This document shows, piece by piece, positions 23,511-36,042 of a stretch of DNA of 64,000 nucleotides (the first letter of the stretch is position 1; each line of letters begins with the position of its first letter). Source of the DNA: Myotis daubentonii (lineage: Eukaryota; Chordata; Mammalia; Chiroptera; Vespertilionidae); contig NC_081849.1 in the NCBI RefSeq assembly GCF_963259705.1, forward strand, positions 58,128,093 to 58,192,092, read 5' to 3'. Below the pieces are notes generated by a model. It was not told where the DNA came from. It did no database searches and saw only the letters and a list, made by a program, of their open reading frames with translations. Made by a program: the position numbers and the translations under genes.

Positions 23511-23520
23511 GAGCAAAAAG

Positions 23521-24314
23521 AATCCTCAGCTGGGAATTAACAAAATTTTTAAAATAATAATAAAGGAGATGAGGGTTCTGGAAGAAAAAATAAGCAACAG
23601 CTGCCACACACTTTAAATGGATCATAGAAATGTGCAACCCCTCAAAACTTTGAATAATGTAGTTGATTATATACCAGGAATCTACAACAGATTCAGTAGA
23701 ACAACCAAGTTCTCACAATCCTAGTAGCTGTGGTGAAATGAGTTCTTTCTATATGCTAGGCTCTGTGATAGAGACACTTTTCCAGCAGTAATCACCCAAC
23801 AACTTTGCATAGTTTTCACACTCGCTTTTTACATTTCAGAAAGTGGCTCCCAGGTATTTCAGTAACATGGTGTAAGATCTCAACGTGAGTAAGGAGCAGA
23901 GGTGGATTGTGGACCTACGGTCTACCTCTTGCTTATAACTTTTCCTTCTAAGAGAAGTTGCTCCTTACATTTATAAATTTTTTTGAGTTGATAACATATT
24001 TTAAATTATAATGTTTTATGTCCAAAAATTCTAAAACAGCAGCATATGTTGTTGCTTATATAAAACCTAGTGATCATTTTCAGGCTAATTTCCACGGTTT
24101 CATACTGGTGTTAGCGCTTCCTTGGTACTCTGCTGTATAATCAATAATTTAAGACATTTATCAACTACTGATACAAATGTTAGTCCCTAAACACTTCTTA
24201 GATTTTTCAAATTTTGAAATTCTAGTGTACCTGCCATAATGTACAATATATACTAGATGGTAAAAAAAAAACTATAATGTTCTAAATTATTCTCATTGCA
24301 ACAATATAAAAGTT
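23521..24314. other. Unique non-coding sequence
   Basis: No repeat or gene is clearly recognised. Weak MIR-like traces around 23,730-23,900 are below what I can support. Confidence 0.35.
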
Positions 24315-24450
24315 ATATTGTATTCCATCTTACTGATGAAAAAACTGAGGTTCTTAGAGGTTAAGGAACATGCTCATGAAACATGAAAGATCAAACTTGA
24401 AACCAAGACTCTCTAAAATTGATGGTGTTTCCATGATCCCATAGGTAATA
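24315..24450 (-). mobile_element. MIR SINE (minus)
   Basis: TTACTGATGAAAAAACTGAGG and TTAGAGGTTAAGGAACATGC are the reverse complement of the MIR core and flank, diverged as usual. Confidence 0.75.
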
Positions 24451-24469
24451 AATCTGCTAAGTTATGCTT

Positions 24470-25300
24470 TGTTGAAAACAAACAAAAACATGACCCCACA
24501 ATTTTCATGGTTTAGAAACACAAAGGTTTACTTCTTGCTCGTTAATGTCAGTTTCAGACGACTTTTCGTTGAACTCGGTGTCTACCCATTCCAGGGTAGC
24601 TTTAATCTGGGAAGTGAGTGCTGCTCTTGGCAAAGCGAGAAAAGCAATGGCCGGTGCAAAAGCTCTCAAAGCTCCTGATTGGAAGTGACATATATGTCAC
24701 TTCTTACTATTTAAATGGGCCAAGCAAGTCATGTGGCCAGGTGGCTGCTCAGCTGCTACTGAGAAGTCCTACTACTTTTCTGACAGAACGGGTGTGGCAG
24801 ATCTAAGCACTTCTGCAGCTGAGATTCTTTTTTTGTTGTTTTTTTGTTTTGTTAATCCTCACCTGAGGATATTTTTTCATTGTTTTTTAGGGAGAGTGGA
24901 AGAGAGAGAGAAAGACAGAGAGAAACATCAATGTGAGAGAAACATGTAGATTGGTTGGCTCCTGCCTGCCCCAACCAGGGCCTGGGCCAGGGAGCAGCCT
25001 GCAACCAAGGTATGTGCCTTTGACTGGATTCGAACCCGGAATCCTTTGGTCCACAGGCTAACACTCTACCCACTGAGCCAAAGCAGCTAGGGCTGCAGCT
25101 GAGATTCTCTCTGACTCTGGGGTGGTGTCATTCTCTGATGTCAGCAGGAATGCAGCTGTAGATTTGCATGGCATTTGGATGCAAGACATCAAGGGTTTAG
25201 GACAAGAAATACAGGAAAACAGACGTGTTTCTCTGGAGCCTCAGCAGTCTTAATCACAAGAGGATATGCCTTCTGCCTGAGGCAGAGGCACTCTCGGGCT
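24470..25300. mobile_element. Probable ancient interspersed repeat, family unknown, split by a VES
   Basis: Phrases such as GGTTTACTTCTTGCTCGTTA and GGAAGTGACATATATGTCAC recall an ancient mammalian repeat I cannot name with confidence. The minus-strand VES at 24,829-25,092 interrupts it. Confidence 0.35.
24813..25108 (-). mobile_element. VES SINE (minus) with exact 16 bp duplication
   Basis: The SINE body is 24,829-25,092. The duplication CTGCAGCTGAGATTCT is exact at 24,813-24,828 and 25,093-25,108. The head, read in reverse, keeps GGATTCGAACCC. Confidence 0.94.
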
Positions 25301-25436
25301 CTTTGATAAGGTTATATTTGTGGGTATCTTTGGGGGGCCCAGGCTACCATGAATCCAGGTAGCAATTACTGCATACACCAACATCTTTCAACTTCTAAAC
25401 TCTGGGCAAGTTGCAAAGTGATTCATCACGAGAGAT

Positions 25437-26606
25437 AAAGGACCAAAGTTTTTTGTTTGTTTGTTTGTTTGTTTGTTGTTGTTTTTTTATTGCTTAAAGT
25501 ATTACAAAGGGTATTACATATGTGTCCATTTTTTCCCCCCGCCCTAGACAGTCCCCTAGCCTCCCCTATCCCCCGGTGTCTTATGTCCATTGGTTATGCT
25601 TATATGAATGCATACAAGTCCTTTGGTTGATCTCTTACCCCCCTACCTCCTGCACCCCCACCCTCCCCGGCCTTCCCGCTGCAGTTTGACAATCTGTTTG
25701 AGGCAGCTCTGCCTCTGTATCTAATATTGTTCAAAAGTTTATAATGGTCTCTATTATCCATGAATGAGTGAGATCATGTGGTATTTTTCCTTCATTGACT
25801 GGCTTATTTCACTTAGCATAATGCTCTCCAGTTCCGTCCATGCCGTTGCAAATGGTAAGAGTTCCTTCCTTTTTAGAGCAGCATAGTATTCCATCGTGTA
25901 GATGTACCACAATTTTCTAATCCATTCATCTACTGATGGGCACTTAGGCTGTTTCCAGATCTTAGCTATGGTGAATTGTGCTGCTATGAACATAGGGGTG
26001 CATATATCCTTTCTGATTGGTGTTTCTGGTTTCTTGGGATATATTCCTAGGATTGGGATCACAGGGTCAAATGGGAGTTCCATTTTCAGTTTTTTGAGGA
26101 AACTCCATACTGTCTTCCATAGTGGCTGCACCAGTCTGCATTCCCACCAGCAGTGCACAAGTGTTCCTTTTTCTCCACATCCTCTCCAGCACTTGTCATT
26201 TGTTGATTTGTTGATGATAGCCAGTCTGACAGGTGTGAGATGGTACCTCATTGTTGTTTTGATTTGCATCTCTCGGATGATTAGTGACTTTGAGCATGTT
26301 TCCATATGTCTCTTGGCTTTCTGAATGTCCTCTTTTGAAAGGTGTCTATTTAGGTCCTTTGCCCATTTTTTGATTGGATTGTTTATCTTCCTTTTGTTAA
26401 GTTGTATGAGTTCCCTATAAATTTTGGAGATTAGGCCCTTATCAGATATGTCATTGGCAAATATGTTTTCCCACACAGTGGGTTTTCTCGTTGTTTTGTT
26501 GATGGTTTCTTTTGCTGTGCAGAAGCTTTTTATTTTGATGGCACTTGAAACGAAAGAGAAAATGAACAAATGGGACTACATCAAAATAAAAAGGACCAAA
26601 GTTTTT
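25437..26606 (-). mobile_element. Recent 5'-inverted LINE-1 (twin-priming product)
   Basis: A minus-strand L1 comprises an A-rich (AAAC)n tail seen as TTTG repeats at 25,454-25,488, the 3' UTR to about 25,753, and the ORF2 3' end to 26,540. A short piece of the same L1 follows in the opposite orientation at 26,541-26,589 (TGGGACTACATCAAAATAAA). The exact duplication AAAGGACCAAAGTTTTT lies at 25,437-25,453 and 26,590-26,606. In element orientation the target is TTT/AAAAAC, matching L1 endonuclease preference. The inverted 5' piece is the hallmark of twin priming. Confidence 0.93.
25754..26569 (-). pseudogene. LINE-1 ORF2 C-terminal fragment
   Basis: An open frame of 271 codons encodes the C-terminal part of L1 ORF2p, the endonuclease/reverse transcriptase of L1. 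The first ten or so residues come from the inverted segment and are not native. The cysteine-rich motif C127-x3-C131-x7-H139-x4-C144 ([18 protein letters not shown]) is intact, and the frame ends at the usual ORF2 stop. Endonuclease and reverse-transcriptase domains are missing, so this is a dead copy. That the remaining frame is open argues for recent insertion. Confidence 0.93.
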
Positions 26607-27530
26607 AAATAATTTTAAAATAAACGCCAATACATGTAAGGCTACCCTTTAAACACTAGCATTCTGATGTGTTCTGGAACAGGAGAGGAAGGGGTGGGGT
26701 TATAGCTACTTCCTCGGGAATTGTGTTTAACAAAGATTATGCCCATGAGTGAGCATCACATCTGTGAACTTCCATTTCCATGTGTGTTGTGGCAGAAAGA
26801 CAGCTTGAGAACCACTTATCTAAACCAGAACCACAGTTATCACATTGGTATCATCTTGAATGATAACATGTGTTTTTTCATTAGCCAAACAGAACAGCCC
26901 AAGAATTTCCCCTCTTCCTTCTATGGATTACAGCTTAGTCACAAACTATTAGAAAAAACTCATCATCTGGCAAAGGGAGTGAACTATTTCTCCCTGTTAA
27001 GGGCCGTTGATGCACAGAGAGGAAAAAATCTGAGGAGGAGCACATGTAAATAAAACATTTTATTGAGACAGGGAGAAATAAGAAAGCATTCCATCTATTA
27101 GCATTCTAAGACAGAAGCAGAACTCAACGAGAAGGTGGGAATTTCCCCTTTGTCTCATCGAGATCCGCAAACAGAAAGCATTTGTGAGTACTAGTAATCA
27201 TCACAGAGCTTACAGACTGCTCAGAAAGGATGAGCTGAAGCTAAGAGGGCAGAAGAAATAAAGTGGTGGCAGCATCTTACGATGACTGCTCCCACACACT
27301 GATCCAGAGCGGGAGGGCAGGCAGGAGCACCCCCACAGTAATATTTGTGGTCAGGAATTCTGAGAAGCAGAAGAGTAAGCGGCTTCCACTCCCCCCGCCC
27401 CGCCCCCAGCGATAGCCCCCGAGCTGAGATTTCACAAACGGAGAAGAGGAATTAGCTGTTCAATGACCAGAATACATTTTACTTCTTTTGATATCAAATC
27501 AAGTGTTATGGGGTTACCTACTTTAAAAAG
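26607..27530. other. Unique non-coding sequence
   Basis: No repeat or gene is recognised. Confidence 0.4.
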
Positions 27531-27763
27531 TTAAAGGATACACCTGGGCTGGCATGGCTCAATGGTAGAGCATCAACCTATGAACCAGAAGGTCATGGTT
27601 CAATTCCAGTGGGGGCACATGCCTGGAACCCCCAGTGTGGATCCCCAGTGTGTGGAGGGCAGCCAATTGTTGATTCTCTCTCATCATTGATGTTTCTATC
27701 TCTCTCTCCCTCCCCTTCCTTCCTCCCTGAAATCATATATATATAAAGTTATTAAAGGATACA
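27531..27763 (+). mobile_element. VES SINE with target-site duplication
   Basis: The SINE body is 27,543-27,751, ending in AAATCATATATATATAAAG. The duplication TTAAAGGATACA is exact at 27,531-27,542 and 27,752-27,763. Confidence 0.93.
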
Positions 27764-28789
27764 GAAAAAGCTCAAGTACATTTCAGATCCTGGGTTCTTA
27801 ACTGAAAACATAAAACTGTGAGTTTACATTTATGGTGGTAGCTGCTCCAGAGCAAGTAAGGAAACAAACGGCTTTTGTTTTCTCTAAAAAGACAGACAAG
27901 CTTCTGAAACCCTCCTCAGAACAAGAATTTGATGTACATGCCATCATTTTTCCCTTTGATGTCAATAGGAATTAAACCTCAAAAATATACAAAGTGGGAA
28001 AATGTCAGTATTTCTAGCTCTTAGAGAAACAGCCACGCTTCAGGCAGCTTTGCCGGGGAACTTACAGCAGATAAATGATTGAAATACATTTCCCCATGAC
28101 ACGGTCTTCTATTTTAGTTTTATGATGTATCTGATGGCTGACTGCCTGCATGAAAGATTTGAGTCCGATAAAACCCTGCCTTTCTTTAAGTACATGATAG
28201 CTCCTATGTTAAATCCTTCTTAAATATATGGCACATCTATTAAAAGAAAATGTATGTATAATTGAAAAATAATTATAATTTCTGGGGGAAAAGCTATTTG
28301 ATTCTCTCTAGGGAAACAACTTTCTCTAGGGTAGGGGCAGAGTAGGCCCATCACTGCACAGAACTTTAGCAATTATCCATTCACTGCGAAGTAATTCAAT
28401 TTTATGATGAGCTCCCACTAGGCCATGCAGGCAGGAAAATTTAACTGAGTCACCGGAGTTCCCTATGCAGCCAAAACTAGCACGAGTTCATGGCATTTTC
28501 CCTGGTTCCAAGATACCTTCAGGGTAGGAGGAGCCTTCTGGTCACTGGCCATCTATGCATACATCTTCACCCATCTCCAAATTCCTGTTAGTCATTTTCA
28601 CGCTGACGTGGACTCCGCAGACAGGCTCTCCTCTTCTCTACTCTCCCTCCCAGCACAGAGAAAGCTGGGAGGAATGATTGCTGCTGCTATTCCAACAAAA
28701 GGCAACTCTAAATAAATAAGCTTACATTCTGTATGCTTCACATACAGTTCTGCAGCTTTTTAAAAGGATCCTTTCTAATGCTACAGAAA
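27764..28789. other. Unique non-coding sequence, possible conserved block
   Basis: No repeats are recognised. The AT-rich part at about 28,060-28,340 has the homopolymer and homeodomain-like (TAATTATAAT) texture often seen in conserved non-coding DNA. That is only an impression. Confidence 0.3.
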
Positions 28790-28985
28790 GGCAGCGAGGC
28801 ATCAGGCTGTGAGTATGAACTCTGGAGCCAGCCTGCCTGGGTTTGCGGTGTGACCTTGGGGAATTTACTTGACCGGTCAGCACCTCAGTTTCTTCATCTG
28901 TAAAATGGGGATAATGCAGCTATCTCAAAGGAGCTGGTCTGAGGTTAAATGAGTTAGCATTCTATATAAAGTACAGTATCTATTG
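28790..28985 (+). mobile_element. MIR SINE (plus), well preserved
   Basis: TGAACTCTGGAGCCAGCCTG, TGTGACCTTGGGGAATTTAC, TTCATCTGTAAAATGGGGAT and GGTTAAATGAGTTAGCATT follow the MIR consensus across its core. Confidence 0.92.
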
Positions 28986-29709
28986 AAAATTAAATATTAA
29001 CATAAAATGTATAGTGCACATCTATTTTTCATACATCCAACAAAGGACCTGTTGTGAGTCATACGCTGAAGCTTCCATGATAAATAAGTTGGAGATGGTT
29101 GAGTTAAATAAGTCAAGATGGTTGAGTCAGTGAAGCCCTTTGAAAGAGGTAAGCACAGGTTGAGCGAGAGGTTCAGGGTCATTTAACTGTAACCCTGGAA
29201 CTGAAAAAAGGAATATTGCTTATTTGGAAAATCACTGAGCATGACTAGGAGATTGAGCAATATTGTTGCTTTAGAGAAAAGTAAGATTCAAGACAAACAT
29301 CAGGGCCAAGTCATCAAAGCCCTCCTGTGCCCAGTGAAGGTGCTTGAACTTCACCCCGGAGGCCAGAGGGAGCTGCTGAGGAGTAACACTGAGTCTTCAG
29401 GTGATGCCCAGATGGGTCACTGTGGCGGGTGAAACACTGCAGGATTATGACTGGGACATGGCTACTCCTGGGGAGGCCATCACAGCGACCCAGGTTGGTG
29501 GGAAAATAAAGAACTAGATTAAAGCAGGGGCAATGGGGACAAAGAAAAGAGAACAACCCTGAGAAATATTCAGGTCACAAAAATGATCGGTTTCATGGGT
29601 GTGGGAAATGAGAGATGAGGAAGGACCTACGGAGACACCCAAATTCCTTGCTTGAGCAACTAGGTAGATGGTAGACAAAGGAGCAACCTGGAGACAATTC
29701 TCTACCTAT
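28986..29709. other. Unique non-coding sequence
   Basis: No repeat or gene is recognised. Confidence 0.35.
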
Positions 29710-30000
29710 AAGGTCTCCACCTGTGACTCTCTCACTTACTTCCTTGGAGAAGCCTTCCCTCATCTGCCCTCACCTGCCCAGATGTGACCCATCATTCTCC
29801 ATCCCCTCCTCTGCCTTACTTTCCCTCAGAGCATTTATCCCTTCCTGGCATTGCACTCTACTGCTTTCTGTCGGCCTCCCCCACCAGAATGTAAGTTCCA
29901 CGCGTGGAAGAACAGTATCTGTCTCGTTCACTCCTGAATCTCCAGAGAACTGTGTGCCGGCACAGAGTAGCAGCTCAGTATACCAGTTGAGTGAATGAAT
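29710..30000 (+). mobile_element. L2 LINE 3' end
   Basis: CCTTGGAGAAGCCTTCCCTC, CAGAGCATTTATCCCTTCC, ACCAGAATGTAAGTTCCACG and the final GAGTGAATGAATGA follow the L2 3' end in order. Confidence 0.85.
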
Positions 30001-30429
30001 GACAAGTTCTGTTTGGGACATACAGAATTTTAGGTTTCCGCAGGACTTACTAAGTTCAGTAAGCAAAGGAAATAGGAAGCCCAGGCTCAGGAGGAAACCT
30101 TGGGCTAGCCCACAGCTGTGGAGTCATCAGCATAGTGATGAGTATCGGTGGGTGCAGGGCTAGCGAGTAGTGTCCCACCGAGGGGAGAAATTAAAGTGAA
30201 GGGGAAAGAGCCAAGAATGAATTCCTGGGACCTTGTGCTTTTCAGGGAGAAGAAAAGGAGACCGGCAAGAATCTAGAGTAGTTGAAGGAGAACCAGGAGG
30301 CAGTGATGCTATAAAAGCTGGAGAGGAAACAGTTTCAAGAAGTTTGGATTAACAGAGCCCAAAAATACAGAAGAGCCCAGAGGATAAGGATGGGAAAATG
30401 CTCTGTTGTTTACACATACATCATATTCA

Positions 30430-30514
<85 letters not shown>

Positions 30515-30944
30515 CTCCCCTGCCCCCCCTTAAATAGCTAATGGAAAAAGACAAGATTAAAGAACCAGGGCACTTTTCTTTTGATCTTTAACCATAATTT
30601 CACAAAACCAATCATTTCTTGCCTGGAAATTTATAGTGCTACTCATTAAAGTTTCCAGCCTATGTTTATTGTCTTTTACCAACACATACCCATCCGTCCA
30701 GGGGGTTAGCAGGTGGGTGTGACTGAAATATTATACAAGTGCACCAAGCCCCAGGGGCGCTGGGGAGGGACTGGACTTGCTGTCAAGCGTGTCCATCCTT
30801 TGGGGTGCAGGCAGGAGTCCAGGCCTGAGAGAACGCATCTCAGAGCCGAACCCCCTCTCCAACAGATGGTGCCCCAAGTCACTGTCTCAGGTCAACTGTT
30901 GACGAGGAGAAAGGAAAGGACGGGCAAGCTGGTGGCCTGTAGGC
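30001..30944. other. Unique sequence with a long (TC)n repeat
   Basis: A (TC)n microsatellite lies at 30,437-30,512. Otherwise nothing is recognised. Confidence 0.4.
30437..30512. repeat. (TC)n microsatellite, about 76 bp
   Basis: An uninterrupted TC run, the longest pure dinucleotide array in the window. The Arg/Glu-alternating frame it generates on the minus strand is an artefact. Confidence 0.97.
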
Positions 30945-31075
30945 TCATGGTGGTTCTCAGGCTTGCTGTACATCAGAATCACCTGGGAGCCTTTAAACCC
31001 CGGCCTCCAGGTACAGGACCCAAATACCAGTCTGTGTTTAAGCGTCCAGGGTGATTCCAATGTGCAACCAAATTT
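30945..31075 (+). mobile_element. MER5A-like hAT-Charlie MITE
   Basis: GGTGGTTCTCAGGCTTGCTG, CATCAGAATCACCTGGGAGC and GGTGATTCCAATGTGCAACC follow the MER5A outline. Diverged and end-trimmed. Confidence 0.75.
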
Positions 31076-34000
31076 AGCACTTTAATGGGACTGTCTAGCC
31101 TCGGCACAGTGCGGGGAGGCCCTCTGCCAGACTCAGCTCTCACGGGTCCCCTAGAGAGGCCAATGGTCATTGCAGAGAGCCGGGGATGCCCCTGAGCTTG
31201 TCTCATTAGGCGGTGCAAGCAGCATCCGTGTCAGTAGCTGCATAACCCCCACCCCTACATCAGCCAAAAAGGGAATTAGCCACCTCTTAGGAGATACTGC
31301 TTAGGGCAAGACGGTTGGTCCTTAGGTTCCTCATTCGTTTTCTGATTCATTCTAAAGAAAGATTTTGGATTGTTGAGGATGTAGTCATTGCTCTCTAAAG
31401 CCTAATATCAGTATGGACATCTGTGAGGAGCTTGGTGGAAATGCAGACTCTCAGGCCTCACCCTAGACCTGCCCCCAACTATAAATCTTGCTGATGGCAC
31501 AAAATGTATTAAAATATCTTTCCTGTATTGGAACACACACAGGAAAGGAATAAATGCTCATAAGCTGACAAATCATTGAGAGAGATCTGGGGGAAGAAGC
31601 AAAACAAGCATGGAGAGAGTGGAGAGTTATGGGAGCGTGATTCATTTGAAATTGTTTTGTTGTTTGCTTTGGTTTAGGATTACCACCAGAAAGTGGCTAA
31701 ATTGGATACAATTTTTTTTAAACTTTAAGGATTGAAAACTGAGGGAGCAACCTAAATCTTGAGAGCAAATAATCAAGAATGTCTGCTGTTAGCCCGATAA
31801 TTAACTTAGTGAATGTGCAGGACACTGGTTACCACATGATTTTCGCTGCCTCTATTTTCTCTTGTTCAAAATTGTACGTTTAAGTTGATCATAATAAGGT
31901 CTCCTCTTGCTCAAAACTGTATCCTTCGAAGATCTTTAAAATCAAATATTTAATCACAATAGTTTCAAGTCGCACACAGTTAGGAATCATTTAACCACTA
32001 GGTGGCAGTGTTGACCAAAAAATGCTAGAAACCAATATAAACATCCTCTTCCAGGGTATTTTGTGACTGACTTAAATTTGTTTTTCCAAGGTCAGGACAT
32101 CCGAAAAAGATTAGAGGTTGCACTGCTGTGCAGAGAAGACCGAGAATTGAAACGTGTGGATTTGCAAAACTATCAGTAAAGGGGCAATTGCAGCAGAAAG
32201 AAAAGAAACTTCATGGAATGACAGAGACGGTCCCAAAGAGCCGGCCAGGCCCACGAGCTCCAGCCATGGTCTGCCAGGGGGGGAAACTCGGTGAATCTGG
32301 ACAGCCAAAGGATTCCTGACCCCAGCTTTGCCCCCAGGAGACTGCGGGCCCTGTAGTGCTCATTGCTAGTATATACTAGGCTTGGAACCCTGAGTGGGGC
32401 CAAGGGAAGCTCCCCTGCAGATGACAAGAATGACTGTACTGGAAATCATGGGCCTCTAAATGCTCTCCAAAGGGCTATAAATTGGCAGGAATTCTAAGTG
32501 GCCCGCAGATGTGAATTAACTGGCAGTTTTCCCCATCCCTTCTATGTCAGGGGCAGCCACCGATGCTCATGAAACACACTGAGGTTCTCCACCTCCATCC
32601 AGGTGACAGACAAACCACTCAAACCCAGAAAGAGAGCCTTGTTGAAAATGGTGGCCACTCCACCAGTTCTCAGATGCCTATGCTGCCCTGCCCCCCCAGA
32701 TTTCGATAAACGAAAATCGTTTTCCCATTGAAGCCAGATACAGCCACATTTACCATTGTATTCATGCTCCGCTCAGATTTGGTGCGGCCCTGGGGCCTTC
32801 ACCCCTCCTCTAGGAATATCTTAATACCTCCTCGATTTATTCTCTATTCTATTTCAAATTATGGTTATTCTCTGCTCACTCATAAGTAGTTCAGTGCTGC
32901 CTGCGGATTTAGGCATTTAATTGTGCCATTTGTGCGGTATGCTGGCTTTTAGAGTCAAATAGCTCTGCCCTTTATTTCTATGACCTTGGGAAGTGTATCA
33001 GGAAAACAATAGACTGCTTAGTTCTAAGTCATATAATACCCAACACATCATGGCTGAAGCAAAACAGTAAATTATCTCATACAACCCAAGTCTGGAGGCA
33101 GTGCCTGGCATTCATTCAACAGACGTTAACTGTACTAGGGCCAGTGCCTAAGATGCTCCTGGCCTCTGCCCTGTTGCCCCCAAAACCAACTCTGGCCTTA
33201 GATTCTCTTTTACTTAATATGCAAATATTGGTTTAGTGCTACTATATTCCAGGCCATTCTGGGGGAACCAACATCCTACCACTATCTACATCACCCCCTT
33301 GGATATTTCTTTATGGAACACTTATCTCACTCAGGAGAATTGTGCCAGATGGTCTGAAAGGTAGAGGGTTTGGAATTAAAGATGTGGGCATGTCAGAAGG
33401 AGGTGTAAGATTTTGATGGTTTCATCTCAAGACAGGAAGGAGGTAAAGGCTGAGATATAGCTTAGTAAGGTTCCTTATCTTGCCAAAGCCCATGAATTCA
33501 AGGAACTATAGGACTTTCTTTAAATGTTCTGGACAATGGATGAACATGGGATCTTTATATGACCCTCGGGTCAAGGTAAAAAAGACTTCAAATGACAGAG
33601 ATTGAAGTTCCTACCCATTTTGCAGAATAAAAACATAGGTTAAATTTGATTTAAACAAATAAGAGAATCATGACATTTCTTCCACCTTGTTTGGTGGAGT
33701 GAAATTAACACAACTCTTTGTTTTATACATGAGGGAATAATAATAGCGCAGTGTTCCTTCAGCCTGTGAGTAACACATATAGATGAACAATAAACACATA
33801 GAGATGAACTAATGTCTGGGCCAGCCAAATACGAAGGTCATCCATTAGTAACAGGGAAAAATTCCAACAAGACCTGAGTCCAAATTGGACGGATTTAATC
33901 TATTGTTGATGCTGGTTCCAGGAATGGTCAAGGTTGTTGGTATGTGAATTATAATTTAGTTGGCCCACACACTCCTTCCCTACTATGTAGTAGCATTTAC

Positions 34001-35695
34001 ATGTCTCATAGTTTGCTGTTCATTAAAATTCAAGAAGATGCGTCTTGATTCAGTTACTCAGACTCTCATTGTCTGTTTTATCCTGATGAAATGGTGATTA
34101 TAGACTCAGCTCCTGGCTAGTTGGAAACAATGGCAACATATAAAAAGAAATTCCTCCTTTGAAGACATGTGTGTAAGTTAGAATAAGTCTTCTAGGCATT
34201 AAGAGGCACTGGCACATTTTAAGATGATCTCTGTCAGTATATGAGTCTAAAACTTGAACCTCGGATACTTATATCAGGGGAAATTCTCATGTGGCTCCAC
34301 TGAAAGACATTCCCTCCAGCTCCCACCTGTCTCCCTTGAGACTGCTGTACGTTTCTAGAGTTGATGCAAGCACCCATAGGGTAGGAAGAACAGCAAGGGG
34401 AATGTGGTTCAGAAAGGCATTTCTAGAATTATTCTTGGCGTGGCACCAGTGGTATGGTGGTGTGCATGACTGAATGTGTCTGCTTTTCCCCGTGCTGTGA
34501 CTCACCCAAGTCTGGGATGGGAGACCCAAGGCCACTAACACTGCATTGTGATAACATGACTGCTCATCGCAGCAGTCATCCTGCTCAATAGTCCTCAAAA
34601 ATGGGAACCATCTTGAGGTATAATAACAAGGTTCTTGTTATCATCTAAAATCACTTCTCTTTTATGGGTTCAAGCGGGCAAAGTTATGATGTCAAAGAGA
34701 AGGGCAGGTCTCTCCCACTCCCCCCGCCCCAACTCTGGCCCATCACCCTTCATTATCTGACCTCTAGTCACATCCCCAAGTATTCCCATTCCAGACCAAT
34801 CTAATATCTTAAAAGAAGGAAGAAGATTTTCATAGTCACCTTGTGTCCAAAACAATAATAAAGCATGTACACATACATAAGGCTTGATTGTATAAAGTGC
34901 TCCCACACACACAACCACATTTGAACCTCATAATAACCCTATAATGCTGTTTCCCAAAAGATTATCCATCACAAAATTCTTTTTTTTTTTTTTTTTTACA
35001 AAATTCTTATATGTCCTCATAGACCCAGGCTTCCCAGCTATTTGTCTTGTGACAATTCTCTCTTTGAGAGGGCAAAGGCTGTAGCTGACATCACCAGGAT
35101 GTGTAATCCTGCAAGGCTTGGGCCTTTCCACTCCCAAGGGGTAATTTATATGAAATAAAAAAGGGAGGGGTGGAAAGTGTATGATTGCTGCAGTCTTTGT
35201 TTCGCCCTGTGTCATGAGAGTTTTTCCAAGATCATGTCCCAAAAACCCCAATGAGAAAGGAAAGCATTTCTAACCAGATACCATCACTGTAGATCAATTT
35301 GAGTACAAAGAGAGGAGGCAGTTACCTTATCCTTGGAAGCAGCTCTGAGTGAACCGTGTCCTGGGAGCTGGACTGTGGCTGACTCTCTCCATGTCTGCCT
35401 CCCGGGATTGGTGGCTGGAGCGAAGAATGTCACTATTCTAACATGTGAAACAAGGTGGAGGAAACTTCACCAATTGAAGGCTGAGAAAACAGTATGGGCA
35501 ATGTCTGATATTAATTGATGTTTTGAGTATAAAATAAGAGACTTCATTAGGAGAAAAAGAAAACCTCCTACCTGATGTCAGTCTCTGGGAATTCTGAACT
35601 TTTTATTCAGGTCTTATAAAAAGAACCTACTAATTAATTTAAGACATGGCAAGAAAAGAGTCATGCTTGAGCTTCAGCATAAATTACTTATGAGC
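31076..35695. other. Long, mostly unique non-coding stretch
   Basis: A weak MER5-like fragment lies at about 31,385-31,490 and possible MIR traces near 32,930-33,150. A T run sits at about 34,979-34,998, and a CTCF-like motif at 31,995-32,008. No gene is supported; the short open frames have no domains. Confidence 0.4.
31995..32008 (+). promoter_or_regulatory. CTCF-like motif
   Basis: CCACTAGGTGGCAG fits the core CTCF consensus (CCASYAGRKGGCAG) in plus orientation. It is in unique sequence. Occupancy cannot be told from sequence. Confidence 0.5.
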
Positions 35696-35750
35696 TATTA
35701 TATTTCTTTTGCAGATGAGAAAACTGAGACTCTGAGAGTTGAGAACTTTC
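35696..35750 (-). mobile_element. MIR core fragment (minus)
   Basis: GCAGATGAGAAAACTGAGACT with a following GAGAGTTGAG matches the reverse MIR core. It is short. Confidence 0.55.
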
Positions 35751-35810
35751 TTTTTCCTCACATATCTCTCCACATCAGGGCATACACAGAAATTGATCAT
35801 TTTGGTGCAG

Positions 35811-36042
35811 TTCTTTCTTTTTTATGTATATATACCTCTCAGAGAGGAAGGGAGAGGGAGAGAGTGATAGAAATATCAGTGATGAGAGAGAATCATTGAT
35901 CGGCTGCCTCCTGCACACCCCCCACTAGTGATCGAGCCAGCAACCCGGGCATGTGTCCTGACCAGGAATCAAACCATGACCTCCTGGTTCATAGATCAAT
36001 GCTCAACCACTGAGCCATGTCAGCTGGGCCTTTCTTTCTTTT
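35811..36042 (-). mobile_element. VES SINE (minus) with target-site duplication
   Basis: The SINE body is 35,822-36,031. The duplication TTCTTTCTTTT lies at 35,811-35,821 and 36,032-36,042. The reverse-oriented head and CT-rich body are clear. Confidence 0.9.

Larger units (their letters stand above)
21657..23520 (+). mobile_element. LINE-1 5' UTR plus start of ORF1, 3' part missing
   Basis: The sequence from GAGAAAGGAAGATGGCAGTG onward is homologous to the 5' UTR of the L1 at 46,877-47,885 read in reverse; both share GTGAGCACCAAAGCCCCA and GAGCCACTGGGCC. ORF1 begins near 23,250 and decays by 23,510. A young VES lies inside at 22,067-22,288. Similarity ends abruptly after an A-rich stretch, with no ORF2 or 3' UTR. 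Retrotransposition normally loses the 5' side, so loss of the 3' side is unusual. Confidence 0.85.

Noticed and set aside
25902..26324. 140-codon plus-strand frame
   Set aside because: It is the antisense shadow of the L1 ORF2 fragment at 25,754-26,569.
30437..30512. Arg/Glu repeat protein on the minus strand
   Set aside because: It is the translation of a (TC)n microsatellite. Similar artefacts come from the CA and TA arrays.
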